A stretch of DNA of 64,000 nt, from positions 1,302,001 to 1,366,000 of the forward strand of contig CAWJNV010000001.1 of assembly GCA_963844325.1 (NCBI GenBank), given 5' to 3'. The notes under the pieces were generated by a model. It saw nothing but the letters and a program-made list of their open reading frames with translations, was not told the DNA's origin and made no database searches. This stretch comes from CADCTQ01 sp963844325. Lineage in GTDB: Bacteria > Bacteroidota > Bacteroidia > Cytophagales > 172606-1. Positions 58,080 to 64,000 of the stretch are shown here, piece after piece. Position 1 is the first letter of the stretch; every line of letters begins with the position of its first letter. The translations under genes and the position numbers were made by a program.

Positions 58080-60344
58080 ATGCTGTCTACTCCAATTGCA
58101 CTAAAAGCCGTAAACACGACCTCCTTCTTCTTGAGCCTTGAGAGTTCGGACTTCGACGTATTGCAAGAAAAAATACGAATAGTCGTGTATCCGCTGCAAC
58201 CTTTTATGCCTAAAAATGAGCGGCAAAGCGCGAAAGTATTCTCTCAATTGCAGAATTGGGCAAAAGACTACTGCAAATACCCTTACTATCTGCATACACC
58301 GTCAGGAGATTTATACATTGGGCTTCCTCCTGAGGTTACACCTCCTGTAATAGAGTATGACAACCACTCGGTTACTCCTCGTCCTTTCAAGGGGTATACC
58401 CACCGTGAAAAAGTGCATTTTTGGTTGAAGGTTTTGTTGTCGGCTTTCTTCCTGCATGATATGCGGTTTGTAAGTAATCACCGCTTCTTCTTTGACATGA
58501 GAAGCATGGGAGCTAAGTACAAAACAGTATTGAGGATTGAGTTAAAACACAATTTCCGCAATCGCGAGGCTATAGAGTTTCAAGTCGTGGATATGGCAAC
58601 CCGCTTTAAAAGGGTGAACTACGAAGAGTTTGAAGAGCGTCGAAAGAGCCCATTTTTAAATAGTATCCCTTACAGCACGACTGCTTCCAAAGGACTGGAT
58701 TTGTTTGCATTTAGACAATTAAAAGTAAGCGCCTTGAAGCCAGACAGTGAGATGTACGTTGAAGACACCAGTGAGAAGTACCGTTCAAAAGTACCGTTCC
58801 ACTCCATCAAAGACCTAGTTCAGTACGAGGTCTCCAGGTGCAGTACATTATATAGATTCATCAACCGGTTTATCACATACATTGAAGCTCTAGGAGTATC
58901 AGCCGAATTAAAAACGCCTGGCATGCGGTCAGTAGAAGAGGTCGACGAATTAAACCTCGCAATACCGGACGATTTCAAGATTAGCGTGATAGATGGCCGA
59001 AAAAATCCGGAACCTCCCATTGATGAGATTATCAGTTCATTAAGGAAAACGTCTTTTCGTCACTCCATCAGCCCTATCGCAAAAAGCAAACACGAGTTAG
59101 ATAAAGGTGATGTGGCTTTATATGTTATGGATTACAACGATAGTGACTTTGACCCCGATGACCCTTATGCATTGCTGGCTGGTGAGGAGGATGGGTATAG
59201 GATGTTTAAACAGGACCCTGATTTTGCGTCTATCCCTAAACAGGGGCTACGCATCAACCAGAAGTGCTACCGGAGGAAAGCACAGGAAGAAAAAGTACAG
59301 AGAAGTACTGAAAGAACCCTTTCCCCGTTAAGAAGGGAAGACTATTTGTCCTATGAGCCTCTGAATGCAACAGACATGGATCGAAACCTGTCCATTTGCG
59401 TTAAGCAATTGTTTCTAAAAGCAGTTACCTTAAGACCTCATCTTGCCAGCGCTCTGCCACTGTGCCAGGAACTTACCAATACCTTGTTCCTCAACTGGCA
59501 GAAGCAAAAGAAGACTTATCAAATAGGTTATTTTACGGATGGGCAGTTCTTTGCTCATCAATACGAACCTCGTCAGATAATTGAAGGATTGGCCCCTATC
59601 ATTTATAAATACACGGGCCGGCACTTTAAAGACATTCTACGGACGCTGGCAAAGTACCATCATCATGCGCAAGACCCCAACGCAATAGATTCACTGGGAA
59701 ATTTCAAGCTTATCATTTCCCCAGAATTCGTATGGGAAATACAAGACCTAGAGGAAAGGTACCTATATGATGAGGATAAAGTACATAAGAACCTGAAGGA
59801 AAAGGAGAAAAAGCGACCAAGACGAGCTTTTTTAGCGAAAATGGCGCCCAACGCTGCTAACCCTCATTTAGTTCAGCAGTACAATGAATATATTCTTACT
59901 AACGTTAAAGAGGCCGAGTTGTCATTTAGGGATCTGATCAGAAAATACGGGAAGGATGATGACGAATCGGGGAGGACAGGCTTTCTTAAATCAGTATTTG
60001 GGGTGAAAGTTACGTCACCGTCCGTACTGAAGTTCTTCAATACCTGCTGCAATGTTCCAGTGGGAGCGGAAAAGCCGAACGACGTCTTTAAACTTCATAA
60101 GGGAATATGGCTTGCTCCTCAAGAAATGCAATATTTTGTAGGCCGCAAAAGCGGTTATAAGGACTACGAGCAGGAGAAGGGCTTTGGAATGCGCAAGATC
60201 ATTCCGCATGCAGGTGCTTTCGATGGAACTCTGTTCTTCTCTATGTTGAAGGTAGACTTCGTTCGACACCGGGAGTACACTGTCTATCCCTTCCCATATA
60301 AGCTGATTGATATAGCTATGGAAGTGAATAATAGTTTGACGTGA
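58080..60344 (+). CDS. Partner of the helicase-nuclease; possible PIWI-RE-like protein
   Basis: 754 residues from the ATG at 58080; a longer frame from 57972 lies inside the upstream gene. No family is certain. Near residues 345-400 the chain reads ALYVMDYNDSDFD, DDPYALLAGEEDGYRMFKQD and IPKQGLRINQK, which resembles the MID segment of Argonaute-like proteins (Y...K...IPxQ). The C-terminal part has EMQYFVGRKSG and ends VRHREYTVYPFPYKLIDIAME. pPIWI-RE proteins come with a DinG-type helicase and a restriction-endonuclease partner, the two activities that the upstream gene seems to join. No RNase H catalytic residues can be placed, so this is a hypothesis only. Confidence 0.6.
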   Translation: MLSTPIALKAVNTTSFFLSLESSDFDVLQEKIRIVVYPLQPFMPKNERQSAKVFSQLQNWAKDYCKYPYYLHTPSGDLYIGLPPEVTPPVIEYDNHSVTPRPFKGYTHREKVHFWLKVLLSAFFLHDMRFVSNHRFFFDMRSMGAKYKTVLRIELKHNFRNREAIEFQVVDMATRFKRVNYEEFEERRKSPFLNSIPYSTTASKGLDLFAFRQLKVSALKPDSEMYVEDTSEKYRSKVPFHSIKDLVQYEVSRCSTLYRFINRFITYIEALGVSAELKTPGMRSVEEVDELNLAIPDDFKISVIDGRKNPEPPIDEIISSLRKTSFRHSISPIAKSKHELDKGDVALYVMDYNDSDFDPDDPYALLAGEEDGYRMFKQDPDFASIPKQGLRINQKCYRRKAQEEKVQRSTERTLSPLRREDYLSYEPLNATDMDRNLSICVKQLFLKAVTLRPHLASALPLCQELTNTLFLNWQKQKKTYQIGYFTDGQFFAHQYEPRQIIEGLAPIIYKYTGRHFKDILRTLAKYHHHAQDPNAIDSLGNFKLIISPEFVWEIQDLEERYLYDEDKVHKNLKEKEKKRPRRAFLAKMAPNAANPHLVQQYNEYILTNVKEAELSFRDLIRKYGKDDDESGRTGFLKSVFGVKVTSPSVLKFFNTCCNVPVGAEKPNDVFKLHKGIWLAPQEMQYFVGRKSGYKDYEQEKGFGMRKIIPHAGAFDGTLFFSMLKVDFVRHREYTVYPFPYKLIDIAMEVNNSLT

Positions 60345-60384
60345 GGGGGTACTTGACGTCTCTCCCACTGCATGGCAATACATG

Positions 60385-60404
60385 CCAGGGCTTGCTAGCC
60401 CTGG
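60385..60404 (+). terminator. Hairpin after the helicase operon
   Basis: A perfect 8-bp G+C-rich stem with a 4-nt loop, 40 bp after the stop codon at 60344. No T tract follows directly, so it may be an mRNA end stabiliser. Confidence 0.45.
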
Positions 60405-60526
60405 GAGTGGCCCTGTCATTTGTGAAATATTTGAAAAATTTTCACTTACCAAAACACTTACCACTTTTCAAAAAAGATGCGTTTTGAAGCAATAGGCGGC
60501 CTTTTTTATAGTCCTAGTCGGACAAC

Positions 60527-60563
60527 AAAAAAGCCTCCCTATCCAAAGTAGGGGGGCTTTTTT
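60527..60563 (+). terminator. Rho-independent terminator
   Basis: AAAAAAGCCTCCCT pairs with AGGGGGGCTTTTTT with one mismatch around a CCAAAG loop. The A run on the left and T run on the right make it usable in both directions. Confidence 0.85.
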
Positions 60564-60725
60564 GCTATAGTGGGGTTATTGGATAGGGCCCGTACATTCA
60601 GGAAACAACTTGGCAGGCGCCTGGTCAACTGCTGCCACGTAAGCAGGGCCGATCCTCACGCAATGAATGCAGTGAGGCCAATGCTTTGACTGGATAGATC
60701 AATGAAACAGGGCTTGCCCATCGCG

Positions 60726-61337
60726 ATGAATCCTTCCAACCCCAAACCTGTTCAACCGGACGAGGTGCTCTGGCAGCAACTCAAAAATGGCAGCGAACTG
60801 GCGTTGGGAAAACTGATCAACCGGTATTTCAATCTGCTGCTGAACTATGGCCATAAGTTCGTGCGGGACGAAGCGTTTGTGAAGGATTGCGTACAGGAGG
60901 TGTTTATCGAAATCTGGAACCGGCGCGACCGGGTGAGCCTTCCCAACAGTGTGCGGGCCTACCTTTTGGGTTCGGTACGCAAACGAGTCCTGCGGGAAGG
61001 GTACCGGCAACGGGTGATCCGCGACGATGAATCGATGGACCTGGAAAACGACGGTCAGTTGGTTGCGTTTTCCCCGGAATGGACCGTTATTGAGCAGGAG
61101 AGCCTGGCCGAAACGACCCGGCGCCTCTCGGATGCACTGGCCAAAATTCCCAAACGGCAACGGGAGGTGATTTACTTGCGCTACTACCAAAACCTGGAAC
61201 GCGACGAAATTGCCGAAATCATGAACGTAAATCCCCAATCGGTATCCAACATGTTGCAGGCCGCCTACGCGTCGATCCGCGACTTCTGGCCCATGCTGCT
61301 GCTGCTGACCGGGGGATGGCAAACCATTGCATTTTAA
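60726..61337 (+). CDS. ECF RNA polymerase sigma factor (FecI/CarQ-like)
   Basis: 203 residues from the ATG at 60726; the frame also opens at 60702. Region 2 (LGKLINRYFNLLLNYGHKFV, then CVQEVFIEIWNRRD) and region 4 (LAKIPKRQREVIYLRYYQN, then IAEIMNVNPQSVSNML) are clear. It should direct transcription of the SusC operon that follows, under control of the FecR protein encoded next to it. Typical first gene of a Bacteroidota polysaccharide or siderophore uptake locus. Confidence 0.9.
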   Translation: MNPSNPKPVQPDEVLWQQLKNGSELALGKLINRYFNLLLNYGHKFVRDEAFVKDCVQEVFIEIWNRRDRVSLPNSVRAYLLGSVRKRVLREGYRQRVIRDDESMDLENDGQLVAFSPEWTVIEQESLAETTRRLSDALAKIPKRQREVIYLRYYQNLERDEIAEIMNVNPQSVSNMLQAAYASIRDFWPMLLLLTGGWQTIAF

Positions 61338-61410
61338 AATACTTCGTCACCCGCCAGTATCCGGCCCGCCCGATTGCCATCTATCGTATTGAAAACACGT
61401 GAACTACGCC

Positions 61411-62508
61411 ATGGAAACCAATTATCGAGCGAGCACTATTGACGATCTGGCCCGGGATGAACGGTTTCGCCAGTGGGTCATCGGGCGGGACCCGGCCGCG
61501 GAACAGTTCTGGACCAGCTGGCTGGCGGAGAATCCCGACCAGGCCGACAAAATTCAGGTGGCCCGGGCCTTTCTGCTGGCGCTGGAAGAGGAAAACACGA
61601 TGCTGCCGGCCGACGCCTTGTCGCAGATCACCGACGAGATTGCCCAGCATGAGCCGGCTCGGGTCCTGCGGTGGTGGCAAGGGACGGCCTTCCGGGTGGC
61701 CGCTTCGGTACTGCTGGTGCTGGGCGCCGCCTTCGCGGGCTACACGATCCTCAAGCAACCCGACCGCCAGGTACTCGCCCAGCTCCGGCACATCAGCCCG
61801 ACGCTGATCGACAATGCCGTAAAGCGGACAAACACCACCCCCCGGGTCCAGTCCATCCGGCTGGAGGATGGCAGCGTGGTTCAGTTATACCCCAACAGTA
61901 CCCTTCAGTACCCGGCGCATTTTGCGGCCGCCAGCCGGGAGGTGTACCTGCAAGGCGAGGCTTTTTTCACCATTGCCCGCAATCCCAAAAGACCGTTCTG
62001 GGTGTACACCAACACTGTGTCCACGCAGGTGCTCGGCACCAGCTTCCGGGTGAGCGCCTTTGCGGAAGCGGCGCAGGCGAAGGTGGAAGTGCGGTCCGGC
62101 CGGGTCTCGGTGTACCGGCTGGGCGACGTGGAAAAGGCCCGGCAGAACCAGCGCAACGAACGGGTGGGCGTGATTCTGACGCCAAATCAGCAGGTGGCCT
62201 ATACCCGGGCCGACGGCCGGTTGGTCAAAACGGTGGTTCGCCAGCCGGCCCTCCTGCAACCCAACGGCTCCAATGCGTTTGTCTTTGACGAAGCGCCCAT
62301 CGCTGACGTATTTACCCTGCTCGAACAAACCTACGGCTTGGCCGTGCTCTACGATGCGGCTACCATGCGCCAATGCTACCTGACAGCCGACCTGACGGGT
62401 GAGGCGCTGTTTGCCAAGCTGGACCTGATCTGCAAAATCACGCGGTCCTCGTACGAAATCGTGGACGGACAAATCGTGATCCACAGCAGCGGATGCCAGG
62501 GGAATTAG
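61411..62508 (+). CDS. FecR-type anti-sigma factor
   Basis: About 365 residues. A cytoplasmic N-terminal segment (WTSWLAENPDQADKIQVARA) is followed by one membrane helix (FRVAASVLLVLGAAFAGYTI). The periplasmic FecR domain comes next (IRLEDGSVVQLYPNSTLQYP, EVYLQGEAFFTIARNP), then DUF4974 (FVFDEAPIADVFTLLEQTYG, LDLICKITRSSYEI). It holds the sigma factor until the outer-membrane receptor signals. It starts 70 bp after the sigma gene; the ATG at 61411 and the one at 61399 are both possible. Confidence 0.9.
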   Translation: METNYRASTIDDLARDERFRQWVIGRDPAAEQFWTSWLAENPDQADKIQVARAFLLALEEENTMLPADALSQITDEIAQHEPARVLRWWQGTAFRVAASVLLVLGAAFAGYTILKQPDRQVLAQLRHISPTLIDNAVKRTNTTPRVQSIRLEDGSVVQLYPNSTLQYPAHFAAASREVYLQGEAFFTIARNPKRPFWVYTNTVSTQVLGTSFRVSAFAEAAQAKVEVRSGRVSVYRLGDVEKARQNQRNERVGVILTPNQQVAYTRADGRLVKTVVRQPALLQPNGSNAFVFDEAPIADVFTLLEQTYGLAVLYDAATMRQCYLTADLTGEALFAKLDLICKITRSSYEIVDGQIVIHSSGCQGN

Positions 62509-62616
62509 GTGTTTTTTGAAGAACAGCGGCGCCGGTAAATTTATTCTCAAAATATTACCAGAAAAACAGTATCTATCCGTAGCCATTGCCATCCATGAGC
62601 AAAACCCTTATGGATT

Positions 62617-64000
62617 ATGGCCAATCACTACCACCGACATCGATTCGTCCTGGCACTTATGCGCTTCTCGATCACGCAGCTATTGATCAGCGCCCTGCTG
62701 GTAAGCGCTACCTACGCCCACGATGCGCGGGGGCAGGAGCTCCTCGAACAACGGGTAACGCTCAGTGCCGAAACGACCACTTTGAAAGACGCGCTGGGTA
62801 AGATTGAACGTACTTCCGGGGCCCGTTTTGTGTTCAACCCCAAAGAAATCCAGCTCTCCCAGCGGGTAACCCTCAAAGGGCAGCCGGCCCCGCTGAAAGT
62901 CATCCTGGATGAGCTTTTGCTGCCGCTGCGCATCCATTACGAGGCAACGGGCAAGCAGATTGCGCTCCTGAAAGACAACGGGAGCGGGCAAATCCTGCCC
63001 CTGCAAACCCTTCCCCCCTGCCCGCCGACCAGACCGTAACGGGTACCGTACTCGACGAAACGGGCAGTGGCTTACCCGGGGTGAGCGTGGTGGTGAAAGG
63101 AACCCAGCGGGGCACCATTACCGACCAGGCGGGCAAATACCGGCTTACGGTGCCCGACGGGGAAGGCGTGGTACTGGTCTTTTCGTTTGTGGGCTACCTG
63201 TCCCAGGAAGTAACGCCGGGCAGCCGGACCGTGGTGGACATCAGCCTCAGGACGGACAGCAAAACGCTGAACGAAGTGGTGGTGGTGGGGTACGGCACCG
63301 TGAAGAAATCGGACCTGACCGGGGCCGTCGCCAAAGTCGGGGAAACCGACATCAAAGCCACCCCCATTGTGGCTTTCGACCGGGCGTTGCAGGGCCGGGC
63401 GGCCGGCGTGCAGGTGGTGCAAAACTCGGCCCGGCCCGGCGGCGAGGCCACCATCCGGATCCGGGGCTCGGGTTCGGTCAACGCCAGCAACGACCCGCTG
63501 TACGTCATCGACGGGTTTCCCACCACGGGTCTCAATTCCATCAACCCCAATGACATCGAATCGATTGAAGTGCTCAAGGATGCCAGTGCGACGGCCATCT
63601 ACGGGTCGCGGGGGTCGAATGGCGTGGTGCTGGTGACCACCAAACGGGGCAAGGCGGGTCAATTGTCCGTAACCTATGACGTGTATTACGGCTCGCAATC
63701 CGTCCGGCGGACCATTCCCCTGCTCAACGCCCGGCAGTTTGCCGAGTTTGTGAACGAAGCCCAGACCAACAATGGCGGCAAGCCTTTCTTCGACGGCAGC
63801 ACCGGTGACCGCCCGCTGCCCACCGACCTGGGCGAAGGTACTGACTGGCAGGAAGAAGTGCTGCGGAATGCACCCATCCAGAACCACCAGCTCGGCGTTT
63901 CGGGCGGCTCCGAAAAGTCACGGTATGCCCTCTCGTTCGGGTACTACGACCAGCAGGGCATCGTCCTCAATTCAGACTTTAAGCGGTACACCCTGCGGGC
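62617..64000 (+). CDS. SusC/RagA TonB-dependent receptor, N-terminal part, frameshifted
   Basis: The first 140 codons (62617-63039) give a signal peptide (LLISALLVSATYA) and an STN domain (QRVTLSAETTTLKDALGKIE) that receives or transmits signal to FecR. The frame stops at 63037, while the next frame continues QTVTGTVLDETGSGLPGVSV (carboxypeptidase-like domain), VVVGYGTVKKSDLTGA (plug with the TonB box region) and AIYGSRGSNGVVLVTTK to the edge. One base is missing, most likely in the run of six C at 63013-63018. The receptor runs past the window, and its SusD partner would follow. The lesion could be an assembly error in the homopolymer. Confidence 0.85.

Larger units (their letters stand above)
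60345..60725. other. Spacer at the right end of the island
   Basis: Holds a hairpin at 60385-60404 (CCAGGGCT and AGCCCTGG around TGCT), just after the operon, and the strong terminator at 60527-60563. The sequence beyond 60564 leads into the sigma-factor gene. Confidence 0.5.

Noticed and set aside
1..64000. tRNA, rRNA and riboswitch genes
   Set aside because: No cloverleaf-like or rRNA-like stretch was found by eye; a covariance search would be needed to exclude short RNAs.

Overview
The window looks like chromosome (or a large replicon) from a Bacteroidota, most likely Cytophagales near Spirosoma, Larkinella or Runella. The evidence is an ECF sigma / FecR / SusC triad at the right edge, two secreted proteins with type IX secretion (T9SS) sorting domains, an HYC_CC_PP protein heading a Cus-type efflux operon, and -7 promoter elements of the TAnnTTTG kind. 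The taxonomy is inferred, not searched.

Layout. (1) 1-9.1 kb is a worn accessory region: the N-terminal 1,492 residues of a giant DruE/YprA-like helicase, two related Zn-ribbon / DUF2726-like gene sets (one riddled with stops), an HTH gene broken by a 195-bp MITE with an 8-bp target duplication, a dead XRE gene, an IS3 OrfA stub and the tail of a Zn/Cd ATPase. (2) 9.3-14.9 kb: an AraC regulator next to a cupin enzyme, then two tandem, partly gene-converted repeat proteins with an intramolecular chaperone (S74) domain and a T9SS tail. (3) 15.2-40.4 kb is a copper/silver resistance region, nearly all on the minus strand: HMA chaperones, an FNR/2Fe-2S reductase, CopA, AraC regulators with an HMA-like sensor head, a CECC-containing propeller protein, a CopB remnant, a YVTN propeller, a DUF3347 lipoprotein, two CusB-type adaptors, CusC, CusA and HYC_CC_PP. 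Many of these genes are damaged (CopA twice, the reductase, two of three AraC regulators, CopB, CusA split), and foreign genes sit among them: a CHAT-domain protein interrupted by an IS1 element, an IS5-type element and two predicted PD-(D/E)XK nucleases. (4) 40.7-60.3 kb is a defence or mobile island: a 1,582-residue nuclease-STAND protein, a Zn-finger HerA/VirB4-like ATPase, about 2 kb of non-coding plasmid-like DNA with TTTACAC repeats, an HTH_17 protein, an Abi/UG-type reverse transcriptase preceded by a perfect 29-bp hairpin, a phage-repressor-like protein, and a tight two-gene operon of a helicase-nuclease fusion (1,198 aa) and an unrecognised 754-aa protein. (5) 60.7-64 kb: ECF sigma factor, FecR anti-sigma factor and a SusC/RagA outer-membrane receptor running off the edge.

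How the genes work together. The metal region would move Cu(I)/Ag(I) out of the cytoplasm (CopA) and from periplasm to outside (CusABC), with small HMA proteins delivering metal and AraC-HMA proteins sensing it. The number of lesions suggests either real decay by redundancy or indel errors in the assembly; those supported by target-site duplications (IS1, IS5, MITE) and the 14-bp tandem duplication in CopA are not simple read errors. The best candidate for an undescribed system is the 54.5-60.3 kb helicase-nuclease plus 754-aa partner operon; the reverse transcriptase with its hairpin is second.
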